A stretch of 64,000 bases of DNA from Streptomyces sp. AC512_CC834 (GCF_019049325.1 NZ_JAGMUO010000032.1:32778-96777); one strand, 5' to 3'. Shown: positions 7,986 through 17,467, counted from the stretch's first letter. The notes: generated from the letters alone by a model not told the origin. Made by a program: numbers and translations.

Positions 7986-8023
7986 CACGGGCTTGCACCT
8001 CACGTCACGTGAGGCGGCAGCGT
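7986..8023 (+). promoter_or_regulatory. MerR-type promoter with long spacer
   Basis: TTGCAC (7993-7998) and CAGCGT (8018-8023) are separated by 19 bp, the long spacer that MerR regulators correct. The spacer holds the near-perfect palindrome CCTCACGTCACGTGAGG (7998-8014). It lies just upstream of the MerR gene, which it probably autoregulates. Confidence 0.65.
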
Positions 8024-8049
8024 GGAGGGCGTCAGAGAAAGGAGCGGAA

Positions 8050-8811
8050 GTGAGCTACTCCGTGGGACAGGTGGCCGGCTTCGCCGGAGTGACGGTGCGC
8101 ACCCTGCACCACTACGACGACATCGGCCTGCTCGTACCGAGCGAGCGCAGCCACGCAGGCCACCGGCGCTACAGCGACGCCGACCTCGACCGGCTGCAGC
8201 AGATCCTGTTCTACCGGGAGCTGGGCTTCCCGCTCGACGAGGTCGCCGCACTGCTCGACGATCCGGCCGCGGACCCGCGCGCGCACCTGCGCCGCCAGCA
8301 CGAGCTGCTGACCGCCCGGATCGGGAAACTGCAGAAGATGGCGGCGGCCGTGGAGCACGCCATGGAGGCACGCAGCATGGGCATCAACCTCACGCCCGAG
8401 GAGAAGTTCGAGGTCTTCGGCGACTTCGACCCCGACCAGTACGAGGAGGAGGTCCAGGAACGCTGGGGCGGCACCGACGCCTACCGCCAGTCGCAGCAGA
8501 AGGCCGCCTCGTACACCAAGGAGGACTGGCAGCGTATCCAGGACGAGGCCGACGAGCTCACCCGGCGCTTCGTCGCCCTGATGGACGCCGCCGAGCCCGC
8601 CGACTCCGAGGCGGCCATGGACGCCGCCGAGGACCACCGGCAGGGCATCGCCCGCAACCACTACGACTGCGGGTACGAGATGCACACCTGCCTGGGCGAC
8701 ATGTACGTCTCGGACGAGCGTTTCACGCGAAACATCGACGCCGCCAAGCCGGGCCTCGCCGCCTACATGCGCGACGCGATCCTCGCGAACGCCGTCCGGC
8801 ATACCCCCTGA
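8050..8811 (+). CDS. TipA-like MerR family regulator
   Basis: A 253-residue regulator. Residues 1-70 are a MerR DNA-binding domain (YSVGQVAGFAGVTVRTLHHYDDIGLL) and residues about 75-110 the dimerising coiled coil. The C-terminal half resembles the TipAS drug-recognition domain (PEEKFEVFGDF, RWGGTDAYRQSQQ, HYDCGYEMHTCLGDMYVSDERFT). TipA-type proteins bind thiopeptides or other toxic compounds and activate their own promoter. The GTG start has AAAGGAG at 8038-8044. A 19-bp-spacer promoter with a palindrome lies directly upstream. No obvious target gene other than itself is adjacent. Confidence 0.9.
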   Translation: MSYSVGQVAGFAGVTVRTLHHYDDIGLLVPSERSHAGHRRYSDADLDRLQQILFYRELGFPLDEVAALLDDPAADPRAHLRRQHELLTARIGKLQKMAAAVEHAMEARSMGINLTPEEKFEVFGDFDPDQYEEEVQERWGGTDAYRQSQQKAASYTKEDWQRIQDEADELTRRFVALMDAAEPADSEAAMDAAEDHRQGIARNHYDCGYEMHTCLGDMYVSDERFTRNIDAAKPGLAAYMRDAILANAVRHTP

Positions 8812-8813
8812 AC

Positions 8814-8879
8814 GGTGGCCGTGGCCCGGGTCTCACCCCCGGGTCCCACCCCGGGTCTCATTCCCGGGCCACGACCACC
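8814..8879. terminator. Bidirectional terminator between MerR and YbjQ genes
   Basis: GGTGGCCGTGGCCCGGG (8814-8830) pairs with CCCGGGCCACGACCACC (8863-8879), a 10-bp perfect stem extended by 5 bp past a 2x2 mismatch, with a 32-base loop holding further CCCGGG blocks. The right arm reaches into the 3' end of the convergent YbjQ gene. Confidence 0.5.
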
Positions 8880-9223
8880 GCCGTCCCGTACGCGCACACC
8901 TCGGTGCCCACGTCCGCCGCCTCCGTCACGTCGAAGCGGAACGCCAGCACCGCGTTGGCCCCACGCGCGCGTGCCTGCTCGACGAGCCGCTCCATCGCCT
9001 CGTTGCGGGTCTCGACCAGCGTCTTGGTGAGTCCGCGCAGCTCACCGCCGACCAGCGACTTCAGCCCGGCGCCGATCTGGCTCCCCAGGTGCCGGGAGCG
9101 CACGGTCAGTCCGAAGACCTCCCCGAGCACCTCCTGCACGCGGTGGCCCGGCAGTTCGTTCGTGGTCACGACGAGCACTTCGGGCTGCGGACCCTGGCCG
9201 CCGCCGTATTCTTCAATACCCAT
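8858..9223 (-). CDS. YbjQ/UPF0145 family protein
   Basis: A 121-residue protein of the YbjQ (UPF0145) family, recognisable from VVTTNELPGHRV, GLTVRSRHLGSQIGAGLKSLVGGEL and ARGANAVLAFRFD. Family members form small pentamer-like assemblies, have been called heavy-metal-binding by similarity, and have no settled function. It is convergent with the MerR gene and divergent from the DedA gene. Confidence 0.88.
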   Translation of the reverse strand: MGIEEYGGGQGPQPEVLVVTTNELPGHRVQEVLGEVFGLTVRSRHLGSQIGAGLKSLVGGELRGLTKTLVETRNEAMERLVEQARARGANAVLAFRFDVTEAADVGTEVCAYGTAVVVARE

Positions 9224-9357
9224 GGTTCACAGGCTTCCCCCGGGAACGTCACAGCGCACCCCGAGGAGCCCGGTGGAACCTGGGGTGCCACGGCTGCGTT
9301 GTACGTTTGGGCAGCCAGGTCCAGCCCGCCTCCCCCAGCAGCAGGAGCCACAATCCC

Positions 9358-10251
9358 GTGACCACCCTTGCGCTCGGTCCCGAGTGGATCAGCCCGGACT
9401 ATCTGATCGAGACGTTCAGTCTGCCGGGCATCCTGCTCATCGTCTTCGCCGAGTCCGGACTCTTCGCCTTCCTGCCCGGCGACTCGCTGCTGTTCACCGC
9501 GGGCCTCTTCGTCGCCCAGGGCCAGTACATCAGCCAGCCGCTGTGGCTGGTGTGCACGCTGATCGTGGCCGCCGCCGTCCTCGGCGACCAAGTCGGTTAC
9601 ATGATCGGCAAGTTCTTCGGTCCCAGGCTTTTCAGCCGTCCCAACTCCAAGCTCTTCAAACAGGAGAATCTGGAGAAGGCACACGAGTTCATGGACAAGT
9701 ACGGTCCCAAGGCGATCGTCCTGGCGCGCTTCGTCCCGATCGTGCGCACCTTCGCGCCCATCGTGGCGGGCGCCGGCCGCATGAAGTACCGCACCTTCCT
9801 CACGTACAACGTCATCGGCGGCGTCGCCTGGGGCACCGGCGTCACCCTCGCGGGCTACTGGCTCGGCCAGATCGAGTTCATCCGGGCCCACGTCGAGGGC
9901 ATCCTCGTCCTGATCATCCTGGTCTCGGTCGTCCCGATCGCCATCGAGTACCTGCGGGAACGCAAGAAGAAGCAGCGCGCCGCGGCGGCGGAACCGACCT
10001 CTCCGGCGCCCCAGCAGCAGCACCAGCACCAGCATCAGTACCCGGTCATGGACGACGCCACGACCCAGCTCCGCCGCGTGGACCCGTACGACCAGCCGCA
10101 GCAGCCCCAGCAGCCTCAGCAATACCAGCAGCCGCAGCAGTACCAGCAGCCCCCGCAGCAGCCGTACGCCCAGCAGTACCCGCAGGGATACGGCCAGCAG
10201 CCCTACGGAGACCAGCAGGGCGGGCAGTACCCGTACAACGGGGAGTACTGA
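9358..10251 (+). CDS. DedA family membrane protein with Gln/Pro-rich tail
   Basis: A 297-residue integral membrane protein. The DedA/SNARE-associated core shows ESGLFAFLPGDSLLF, GDQVGYMIGKFFG and ARFVPIVRTFAPIVAGAGRM, the motif set of undecaprenyl-phosphate or lipid flippase-type DedA proteins. About five membrane segments end near residue 200. The last roughly 90 residues are hydrophilic and rich in Gln, Pro and Tyr (QQPQQPQQYQQPQQYQQ), a low-complexity cytoplasmic tail. The GTG at 9358 follows AGGAG; the frame upstream to 9307 has no hydrophobic content. Known DedA proteins recycle the undecaprenyl carrier or keep membrane homeostasis. Confidence 0.88.
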   Translation: MTTLALGPEWISPDYLIETFSLPGILLIVFAESGLFAFLPGDSLLFTAGLFVAQGQYISQPLWLVCTLIVAAAVLGDQVGYMIGKFFGPRLFSRPNSKLFKQENLEKAHEFMDKYGPKAIVLARFVPIVRTFAPIVAGAGRMKYRTFLTYNVIGGVAWGTGVTLAGYWLGQIEFIRAHVEGILVLIILVSVVPIAIEYLRERKKKQRAAAAEPTSPAPQQQHQHQHQYPVMDDATTQLRRVDPYDQPQQPQQPQQYQQPQQYQQPPQQPYAQQYPQGYGQQPYGDQQGGQYPYNGEY

Positions 10252-10292
10252 CAGCACTCCCCGAGCTGTGCGGCGCCCCACCGGACCCGGCG

Positions 10293-12002
10293 CTAGAACC
10301 CCCGGGTCCGTTTGGCCGCCCGCCTGCCCGCGGCACTCGCCGCACCCGGCACCTTCAGGAACAGCCGCGAGATCTCCCCGCCCAGGTTCACCCCGATCGC
10401 GATGGCCATCGCCAGCGCCACCGCGCTGGACAGCGACAGCAGCCCCTGGTCGACCTCGCTCTGCGCGATCCCCAGCAGACCGAAGTACGTCGCCGAACCG
10501 GGCAGCAGCGGCCCGATCGCCGCGGTCGTGTACGGCAGCGCCGACGCGAACCGGTACCGGGACATGAGCTGCCCGAACAGGCCGACGAGACCCGCCGCGG
10601 CGGCCGTGGAGGCCACCGGCGAGATGTCGCCCGCGTGGTGCATGGCACCGAACACGCACCAGGCGATGCCGCCGTTCAGGGTCACCGCCAGCACGGTGGA
10701 TCGTTCCTGCTGGAGCAGGATCGCGAAGGCCAGCGACAGGAGCATCGCGCCGAAGATCTGCACGAACGGTTCGTCGCCCGAGCCCAGCTTGGCGTCCGGG
10801 TTGAGCTCGGCGCCCAACTGGACGCCGAAGTACAGCACCACCAGCACCCCGGCGACGATGCTGACGAAGAAGTACATGACCTCCAGCAGACGCGCCGCGG
10901 CGGTGATGTAGAAGCCGGTCAGACCGTCCTGCACCCCCGCGACCAGCGCCCGCCCCGGCAGCAGCGCGAACAGCCCACCGGTGATGACCGCGGACGCCTT
11001 CACGTCGACGTGCGTCACCGTCAGCGCGACGCCCATCGCGGCGGGCGGCATCGCCGCCACCGCGAACTGGTAGAACTCCGGCAGCCCGCGCCCGGCACAC
11101 AGCCACGCCAGCCGGTCGCCGAGCATCGAGCCGAACATCGCCGCGAAGAACACGGTCAGTCCGCCACCGACCAGCAGCGAGGCGCCGCCCGCGAGCAGAC
11201 CGCTCGCCACGGTCAGCACCCATGTGGGGTACGGGTGCCGGTTGCGGCGGATCTCCGCGAGGCGCCGGTAGGCCTCCTCCAGGGAGATGTTGGTCTCCGG
11301 GTCCGAGAGGTCGTCCACCAGATGGAAGACGGCCGCGAGCCGCGTGTAGTCGGTGCCCCGCCGGCGTACCGTGCGCGACGCCGTCACCGGGTCGTCCACC
11401 AGCGACGGCTGGTAGGAGATCGCCAGCAGGGTGAACGTGACGTTCGGCTCGCAGCGGTCCAGGCCGTAGGACCGGCAGACGGCGAACATCGCCGCCTCCA
11501 CGTCCTCGGCGCCCTCACCGCCCGCCAGCAGCAGCTCCCCGATACGCAGGGTCAGGTCGAGCACGCGCGGCACCGCGGGGCCGGTCTCGTCGTCGTGCTT
11601 CTGCGAGGGCTCGGGCGCGGGCCGCTCGGCCACCGGCATCCGCAGCATGGCGCGCATCCGGTCCTGCCAGGGCACGTCCGTCAGGTTGATCGCCGGGAAG
11701 CCGCTCGCCGGGGTGAAGGCGGTCGGGGCGGTCCAGGCGCTGTGCGTGCTCGGCAGGGTGAAGGCCGAGCCCTCGGCGTCCGCGGGCGCGCCCGGCGGCG
11801 CCTCCAGCCCGTCGGGCAGCGAGAACTCCGAGGTCGTCTCGGACTCCGTGTCCGCGTGCCGCGAGAAGGCCAGCCCCTGCGGGATCTCGAACTCGGACGT
11901 CGTCGACGACTCCCCGTCGAGCGACGCCGCGACCCCACTGGGCTGCTGGAAGGCGCTGCGGGCCTCGTCCGTCTGCGGCTTGCGGTCCTCCGCCTCCGTC
12001 AC
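10293..12002 (-). CDS. thrE: Threonine/serine exporter family protein (ThrE-like)
   Basis: A 569-residue protein. An acidic disordered N-terminal region of about 170 residues precedes the ThrE soluble domain (LDLTLRIGELLLAGGEGAEDVEAAM) and a hydrophobic domain with some ten membrane segments, including the second ThrE-type half (FVQIFGAMLLSLAFAILLQ). ThrE of Corynebacterium exports threonine and serine by proton antiport; the same function is inferred here. A GTG at 12002 with GGGAG is preferred, though starts up to 12068 are open. Convergent with the DedA gene; separated from ppa by a strong terminator. Confidence 0.85.
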   Translation of the reverse strand: MTEAEDRKPQTDEARSAFQQPSGVAASLDGESSTTSEFEIPQGLAFSRHADTESETTSEFSLPDGLEAPPGAPADAEGSAFTLPSTHSAWTAPTAFTPASGFPAINLTDVPWQDRMRAMLRMPVAERPAPEPSQKHDDETGPAVPRVLDLTLRIGELLLAGGEGAEDVEAAMFAVCRSYGLDRCEPNVTFTLLAISYQPSLVDDPVTASRTVRRRGTDYTRLAAVFHLVDDLSDPETNISLEEAYRRLAEIRRNRHPYPTWVLTVASGLLAGGASLLVGGGLTVFFAAMFGSMLGDRLAWLCAGRGLPEFYQFAVAAMPPAAMGVALTVTHVDVKASAVITGGLFALLPGRALVAGVQDGLTGFYITAAARLLEVMYFFVSIVAGVLVVLYFGVQLGAELNPDAKLGSGDEPFVQIFGAMLLSLAFAILLQQERSTVLAVTLNGGIAWCVFGAMHHAGDISPVASTAAAAGLVGLFGQLMSRYRFASALPYTTAAIGPLLPGSATYFGLLGIAQSEVDQGLLSLSSAVALAMAIAIGVNLGGEISRLFLKVPGAASAAGRRAAKRTRGF

Positions 12003-12073
12003 CTCACGACTCTCCCTGGATACCCGGTTCGAACACACCCTCCTGTAGCCCTCAGTATGCGCAACCAAACGCG

Positions 12074-12105
12074 AACGGGCCGCACGCGTGTGCGTGCGGC
12101 CCGTT
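12074..12105. terminator. Terminator downstream of ppa
   Basis: AACGGGCCGCACGC (12074-12087) and GCGTGCGGCCCGTT (12092-12105) form a perfect 14-bp stem with a GTGT loop. It follows the ppa stop on the minus strand and separates ppa from thrE. Confidence 0.75.
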
Positions 12106-12122
12106 ACGGGAGGGGCGCCTGT

Positions 12123-12614
12123 TCAGTGGCCGCCCTGGTCCTTGAATCGCTTGTACGACCGCTCGATCTCGGCCTCGGCGTCGGTGCGGCCCACCCAGTC
12201 GGCGCCCTCGACGGACTTGCCGGGCTCCAGGTCCTTGTAGACCTCGAAGAAGTGCTGGATCTCCAGGCGGTCGAACTCCGACACGTGGTGGATGTCCCGC
12301 AGGTGCTCCACGCGCGGGTCGGTCGACGGCACGCACAGCAGCTTGTCGTCGCCGCCGGCCTCGTCCGTCATCCGGAACATGCCGATCGCGCGGCAGCGGA
12401 TGAGGCAGCCCGGGAAGGTCGGCTCGTCCAGGATGACCAGCGCGTCCAGCGGGTCACCGTCCTCGCCGAGGGTGTTCTCGACGAAGCCGTAGTCGGTCGG
12501 GTAGGCGGTCGAGGTGAAAAGGCGGCGGTCCAGGCGGATACGACCGGTCTCGTGGTCCACCTCGTACTTGTTCCGCGAACCCTTCGGGATCTCGATCGTG
12601 ACGTCGAACTCCAC
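12123..12614 (-). CDS. ppa: Inorganic pyrophosphatase
   Basis: A 163-residue family I soluble pyrophosphatase that hydrolyses PPi to two phosphates and drives biosynthetic reactions. The signature [33 protein letters not shown] with the metal-binding aspartates, and [16 protein letters not shown] are all present. The GTG at 12614 follows GGAGGAG with a six-base spacing, which decides the start over the upstream ATGs at 12638 and 12629. A stem-loop terminator follows the gene. It is divergent from dacB. Confidence 0.96.
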   Translation of the reverse strand: MEFDVTIEIPKGSRNKYEVDHETGRIRLDRRLFTSTAYPTDYGFVENTLGEDGDPLDALVILDEPTFPGCLIRCRAIGMFRMTDEAGGDDKLLCVPSTDPRVEHLRDIHHVSEFDRLEIQHFFEVYKDLEPGKSVEGADWVGRTDAEAEIERSYKRFKDQGGH

Positions 12615-12693
12615 CGGACGCTCCTCCATGATCAGCACATAGTTCTGGTGGTTAAGTGTCCCTCACGCAGGTGTGTGATCGCGAAAGGGGCTG

Positions 12694-14298
12694 GTGATCG
12701 TGCCAGAGCTGAGGCCTTGGCGGACCGCGAGACCGCATGTGGTGCGGGCCGCGGGCGTCGTACGTCCCCGTGTGGCACGCGTCGCCCGGGCCGCCGGACC
12801 GCGGGTCGCGCGGTTCGCACGGGCCACGGCGCCGCGGTTCGCACGGGCCACGATGCCGCGGCTTGCCCGGATCACGAGGCCGAAGACCTGGCAGTACACC
12901 GCCGGTGCCGCCACCGCCGGGCTGGCACTCGCCGCCGGTGTGGTGACCGCCGCCGGCCCCTGGGACTCCACGGGTCAGCGTACGGCCGAGCGGGACCGGG
13001 CCGTCGCCCTCGAGCGCACGCGTGGCACAGATCACGGTCGCGGACCCGGGGCTTCTGGGCCCCGCCCCGCGCCCAGCGCCGGAGCCGTACTGGCCGGCCT
13101 CGGCGACGGCTCCGCGCCGGGCGGCGTCAAGGCGGCGCCCCGCGGCACGGCCCTCGCGGACCTCCTCGACCCCCTGCTGAAGGACGACCCCGCGCTCGGC
13201 GAGCACCGCTCGGCGGCCGTCGTCGACCTCACCACCGGCAAGCGCCTCTACGGCCTCGGCGCCGACGTCCCCCTCACCCCCGCCTCCACCACGAAGATCG
13301 CCACCGCCGTCGCCGCCCTCACCGCCCTCGGCCCCGACCACCGCCTCACCACCCGCACCGCCCTGGAGGCCGACACCGGCGAACTCGTCCTGGTCGGCGG
13401 CGGCGACCCCACCCTCACCGCGCGCAAGGACGCCCGGGGCCTCGCGAGCCTGCGCACCCTCGCCGAGAAGACAGCCGCCGCCCTGAAGAAGCGCGACGTG
13501 CGCAAGGTGACGCTGTCCTACGACACGACGCTCTACGCCGGTACGGAAACGCACCCGATCGGGGTCAACGAGAACCTCGCCCAGGTCACCGCGCTGATGG
13601 CCGACGAGGCCCGCACCGACGACTCCACCAGCGGCCCCGCCCCCCGGGTGCCCGACCCGGCCGCCGACGCCGCCCGCACCTTCGCCGGCTTCCTGAAGCA
13701 GCACGGCATCACCGCCTCGGCCCCCGGCCCCTCCAAGGCCACGAACCGCGCCGACACCCTCGCCAAGGTCTCCTCGCCCCCGCTGTCGGCCCTGGTCGAG
13801 CGGATGCTGACCAACAGCGACAACGACCTCGCCGAGGCCCTGGCCCGCCACACCGCCGTGGCGACCGGCAAGCCCGCCGACTTCGACGGGGCGGGCGCCG
13901 CGATCGCGGTCCGGCTGAAGCAGCTCGGCCTTCCGGTGCGCGGCGCGCGGTTCCACGACGGAAGCGGCCTGGACCGCGCCGACCGGGTCTCCGCCGAGCT
14001 GCTCACCGCCCTGCTGGCCGAGGCGGCCGACCCGGCCCGCCCCCGGCTGCGCCCGGTCCTCACGGGCCTCCCCGTCGCCCACTTCACCGGCACACTGGCC
14101 GGCCGTTACACGGACGGCGCAGCGGGCCTCGTCCGCGCCAAGACAGGCACCCTGACGGGCGTGAACACCCTCGCCGGCACGGTGACCACCCCCGACGGCC
14201 GCCTCCTGGCCTTCGCCTTCCTGGCCAACGACACGAGGGACCCCTGGGCGGCCCAGTCGGCTCTGGACAGAGCGGCGACGGCGCTGGCGTCGCCGTAG
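12694..14298 (+). CDS. dacB: D-alanyl-D-alanine carboxypeptidase/endopeptidase (PBP4 type)
   Basis: A 534-residue S13-family penicillin-binding protein. The catalytic triad motifs are S198-TTK201 (PASTTKIA), S375-D-N377 and K483-T-G. A single membrane anchor lies at about residues 66-88. The cytoplasmic N terminus is unusual: about 50 residues of Arg/Ala-rich repeats (RVARVARAAGPRVARFARAT). The enzyme trims or cleaves peptidoglycan cross-links outside the membrane. It starts at GTG 12694 after AAAGGGG; a GTG six bases later is possible. It opens the rightward run leading to tilS, hpt and ftsH, and is divergent from ppa. Confidence 0.92.
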   Translation: MIVPELRPWRTARPHVVRAAGVVRPRVARVARAAGPRVARFARATAPRFARATMPRLARITRPKTWQYTAGAATAGLALAAGVVTAAGPWDSTGQRTAERDRAVALERTRGTDHGRGPGASGPRPAPSAGAVLAGLGDGSAPGGVKAAPRGTALADLLDPLLKDDPALGEHRSAAVVDLTTGKRLYGLGADVPLTPASTTKIATAVAALTALGPDHRLTTRTALEADTGELVLVGGGDPTLTARKDARGLASLRTLAEKTAAALKKRDVRKVTLSYDTTLYAGTETHPIGVNENLAQVTALMADEARTDDSTSGPAPRVPDPAADAARTFAGFLKQHGITASAPGPSKATNRADTLAKVSSPPLSALVERMLTNSDNDLAEALARHTAVATGKPADFDGAGAAIAVRLKQLGLPVRGARFHDGSGLDRADRVSAELLTALLAEAADPARPRLRPVLTGLPVAHFTGTLAGRYTDGAAGLVRAKTGTLTGVNTLAGTVTTPDGRLLAFAFLANDTRDPWAAQSALDRAATALASP

Positions 14299-14309
14299 CC
14301 GCGGGCAGT

Positions 14310-14329
14310 CGTGCCGCTGGGGCGGCACG
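14310..14329. terminator. Stem-loop after dacB
   Basis: CGTGCCGC (14310-14317) and GCGGCACG (14322-14329) form a perfect 8-bp stem with a TGGG loop twelve bases after the dacB stop. No T-run follows, as is usual in this genome. Confidence 0.45.
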
Positions 14330-14453
14330 GGTGGGCGCGGCGGCACCGCAACGCGGGGTGCCCAGGCACGGACCTCGCCCCCGCCGACCTCGTACGCACC
14401 CCCGGGCACCGCACAGCCTGCCCCCAGCGGCAGCGCTCCCGTACCGTTGACGC

Positions 14454-15581
14454 ATGACGAGCATCGGCGCACATTCCGGCATGGTCGACTGGAACCTCGC
14501 GGTGGCGACCGCGACCCGGCTCGTACGGCCGGGCCCCGAGGTGAGCCGTGACGAGGCCAGAGCCGTCGTCGCGGAACTCCGCCGCCATGCCAAGGTCTCG
14601 GAGGAACACGTCCGGGGCTTCACCCGTATGGCCACCGACGAGATCCACGACACCCCCGTCCTCGTCGTCGACCGCCCGGGGTGGGTCCGGGCGAACGTCG
14701 CCGGGTTCCGGGAGATCCTCAAACCCCTGCTGGAGAAGATGCAGGAGCGGCGCGGCGACGGCGCGGGCAACGCGGTCCTCGGCGCCGTCGGCGGCAAGGT
14801 CACCGGCGTGGAGCTGGGCATGCTGCTGTCGTTCCTGTCCTCCCGCGTCCTCGGCCAGTACGAGACGTTCGCCCCGGCCACCCGCGAACTGCCCGCGGGC
14901 GCGAACGGCGGCGGCCGGCTGCTGCTGGTCGCGCCGAACATCGTGCACGTCGAGCGTGAACTCGACGTCGAACCCCACGACTTCCGCCTGTGGGTGACCC
15001 TGCACGAGGAGACCCACCGCACGCAGTTCACCGCCGTGCCCTGGCTGCGCGACCACCTCGAGGGCGAAATCCAGTCGTTCCTCGCGGAGACCGACGTCGA
15101 CCCCATGACCGTCCTCGAGCGGGTCCGCGAGGCCGCCCAGACCCTCGCCGGGGGCCGCCCCGAGGCGGAGGAGGACGACGGTGGCCGGTCGCTGGTGGAG
15201 CTGGTGCAGACCCCGGCCCAACGGGAGGTCCTGGGCCGTCTCACCGCCGTGATGTCCCTCCTGGAGGGCCACGCCGACTTCGTGATGGACGGGGTGGGCC
15301 CGGAGGTCGTGCCGAGCGTCGGGGAGATCCGCGAGAAGTTCCAGCAGCGCCGCGCCAAGGGCGCCTCCCGCCTCGACATGGCGCTGCGCAAGCTGCTCGG
15401 CCTGGACGCCAAGCTCCGCCAGTACCGGGACGGCGAACGCTTCGTGCGGGCCGTCGTCGACGAGTGCGGCATGGACGGTTTCAACCGTGTCTGGACCTCG
15501 CCCAACACCCTCCCCACCAAGTCGGAGATCGCCAAACCGGCGGACTGGATCGCGCGGGTGCACCGCAAGCCGGAGTCGTGA
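14454..15581 (+). CDS. Zincin-like metalloprotease family protein (DUF2342)
   Basis: A 375-residue protein of the actinobacterial zinc-dependent metalloprotease family (DUF2342), sometimes annotated as associated with coenzyme F420 biosynthesis. The zinc motif HEETH appears in VTLHEETHRTQFTAVPWLRDH. A second glutamate/histidine set, SLLEGHADFVMDGVG, lies about 80 residues later and fits the third-ligand region. ATG start at 14454 follows a 155-bp spacer from dacB. Its position before tilS and hpt is a conserved actinobacterial arrangement as far as I recall. Substrate unknown. Confidence 0.82.
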   Translation: MTSIGAHSGMVDWNLAVATATRLVRPGPEVSRDEARAVVAELRRHAKVSEEHVRGFTRMATDEIHDTPVLVVDRPGWVRANVAGFREILKPLLEKMQERRGDGAGNAVLGAVGGKVTGVELGMLLSFLSSRVLGQYETFAPATRELPAGANGGGRLLLVAPNIVHVERELDVEPHDFRLWVTLHEETHRTQFTAVPWLRDHLEGEIQSFLAETDVDPMTVLERVREAAQTLAGGRPEAEEDDGGRSLVELVQTPAQREVLGRLTAVMSLLEGHADFVMDGVGPEVVPSVGEIREKFQQRRAKGASRLDMALRKLLGLDAKLRQYRDGERFVRAVVDECGMDGFNRVWTSPNTLPTKSEIAKPADWIARVHRKPES

Positions 15582-15772
15582 GCCCCGCGGGCGGGGCGTG
15601 AACGATTCCGGCCGACGGCAGGCGAACGCCCCTCCAATCACCCGTCCGAGGGACCGTGAGCCTTCGGCAGGCGTGCGATGCTCGGGGAACGGCCTGTTTC
15701 TGTCACCATCTACACACTCTGCGTGACCGAGCCTCGGGCTCATCCCCGAAAATTTCATGAAGGGCACCGGAC

Positions 15773-16879
15773 ATGGGTCCCCATCCTGCGGTCGCGGCGA
15801 TACGCCTGGCGGTCCGCCGCGTCCTCCACGACGTCCTCTCCGAAATCCTCACCGAACCGAACACCACGGCCGGCGTCCCCGCCGCGACGGCCGCCGAACG
15901 AACGCCAGAACGCATCCCCGAGCGCGCACCCGAACGTACTCCCGGGCGCGCGCCCGCGCTCCCGACGGCGCCGCTCGTGCTCGTGGCGTGCTCCGGTGGC
16001 GCCGACTCGATGGCGCTCGCCTCCGCCCTCGCCTTCGAGGCCCCCCGGCTCGGCATCCGGGCCGGCGGCGTCACCGTCGACCACGGCCTGCAGAACGGCT
16101 CCGACCTGCGCGCCGAAGAGGTCGTCCTGCGCCTGCGCGAACTCGGCCTCGACCCCGTGGAGGCCACCGCCGTGAGCGTCGGCCGCGCGGGCGGGCCCGA
16201 AGCCGCCGCCCGCGACGCCCGCTACGCCGCCCTGGACGCCGCCGCCGCCCGCCACCGGGCCGCCGCCGTCCTGCTCGGCCACACCCGCGACGACCAGGCC
16301 GAGACCGTCCTGCTGGGCCTCGCCCGCGGCTCCGGCATCCGCTCCCTGTCGGGCATGGCCGCGGTCTCGGGGGCCGACGGCCGTTACCGGCGCCCCTTCC
16401 TCCAGGTCGACCGGCAGACCGCCCGCAAGGCCTGCATGGTCCAGTCCCTCCCCGTCTGGGACGACCCGCACAACGCCGACCCCGCGTACACCCGTTCCCG
16501 GCTGCGCCACGAGGGCCTGCCCGCCCTGGAGAAGGCCCTCGGCAAGGGCGTCGTCGAGGCCCTCGCCCGTACGGCCCAACTCTCCCGGGACGACGCCGAC
16601 GCCCTCGACACCTGGGCCCGCCAGGCCGAGGCCGGCGTCCGCGACGCCACCGGCGTCCTGGAGTGCGCGGGGCTCTACGCCCTGCCGCCCGCCGTACGCC
16701 GTCGGATCCTGCGCCGCGCCGCCATCGAGGCCGGTGCCCCCGCCGGCGCGCTGTTCGCCCGTCACCTCGAGGAAGTCGACCGGCTGATCACCGGCTGGCG
16801 CGGCCAGGGGGCCATCAACCTCCCCGGCAAAGTCGTCGCCCGGCGGCAGGGTGGCAGACTGGTGATTCGGCAAGGCTGA
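15773..16879 (+). CDS. tilS: tRNA(Ile)-lysidine synthetase
   Basis: A 368-residue N-type ATP pyrophosphatase that converts C34 of the CAU-anticodon tRNA-Ile to lysidine. The PP-loop SGGADS lies at residues 74-79, with [20 protein letters not shown] and RPFLQVDR downstream. Before the PP-loop, residues about 43-60 form a short ERxP tandem repeat ([14 protein letters not shown]) not required by the family. It starts at ATG 15773 and ends ten bases before the longest hpt frame, so the two genes are probably co-transcribed. Confidence 0.93.
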   Translation: MGPHPAVAAIRLAVRRVLHDVLSEILTEPNTTAGVPAATAAERTPERIPERAPERTPGRAPALPTAPLVLVACSGGADSMALASALAFEAPRLGIRAGGVTVDHGLQNGSDLRAEEVVLRLRELGLDPVEATAVSVGRAGGPEAAARDARYAALDAAAARHRAAAVLLGHTRDDQAETVLLGLARGSGIRSLSGMAAVSGADGRYRRPFLQVDRQTARKACMVQSLPVWDDPHNADPAYTRSRLRHEGLPALEKALGKGVVEALARTAQLSRDDADALDTWARQAEAGVRDATGVLECAGLYALPPAVRRRILRRAAIEAGAPAGALFARHLEEVDRLITGWRGQGAINLPGKVVARRQGGRLVIRQG

Positions 16880-16906
16880 ATCCGGCCGGTGGGACGACCG
16901 AAAGTG

Positions 16907-17467
16907 ATGCGGGTGGACGCGAACGACATGGGTGCCGACCTCGAGAAGGTACTCATCACCAAGGAAGAGATCGACGCGAAGCTGGTCGAGCTGGCCGCGA
17001 AGATCGACGCGGAGTACGCGGGCAAGGACCTGCTCATCGTCGGTGTGCTCAAGGGCGCGGTGATGGTCATGGCCGACCTCGCCCGGTCGTTGTCCACCCC
17101 CGTCACGATGGACTGGATGGCGGTGTCCTCGTACGGCGCGGGCACCCAGTCCTCCGGCGTGGTGCGGATCCTCAAGGACCTCGACACCGACATCAAGGGC
17201 AGGCACGTCCTGATCGTCGAGGACATCATCGACTCCGGACTGACCCTGTCCTGGCTGATCTCCAACCTCGGCTCGCGCGAGCCCGCCTCCCTCAAGGTGT
17301 GCACGCTGCTGCGCAAGCCCGACGCCGCGAAGGTCGCCATCGAGGTGGAGTGGGTCGGCTTCGACATCCCCAACGAGTTCGTCGTCGGCTACGGCCTCGA
17401 CTACGCCGAGAAATACCGCAACCTTCCGTTCGTCGGTACGCTCGCGCCCCACGTGTACGGCGGCTGA
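16907..17467 (+). CDS. hpt: Hypoxanthine phosphoribosyltransferase
   Basis: A 186-residue purine salvage enzyme that makes IMP or GMP from hypoxanthine or guanine and PRPP. The PRPP-binding motif is [30 protein letters not shown] and the flexible-loop [11 protein letters not shown] are also present. The ATG at 16907 gives the usual family N terminus; an in-frame GTG at 16889 is the longer alternative and neither has a strong ribosome binding site. It follows tilS closely and precedes ftsH, a conserved tilS-hpt-ftsH order. Confidence 0.94.
   Translation: MRVDANDMGADLEKVLITKEEIDAKLVELAAKIDAEYAGKDLLIVGVLKGAVMVMADLARSLSTPVTMDWMAVSSYGAGTQSSGVVRILKDLDTDIKGRHVLIVEDIIDSGLTLSWLISNLGSREPASLKVCTLLRKPDAAKVAIEVEWVGFDIPNEFVVGYGLDYAEKYRNLPFVGTLAPHVYGG

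Noticed and set aside
8022..14450. A 2142-codon open frame on the plus strand
   Set aside because: It runs in the wrong frame across the MerR, DedA, ThrE, ppa and DacB genes on both strands; composition is Arg/Pro/Gly-rich, as expected for a shadow in high-GC DNA.
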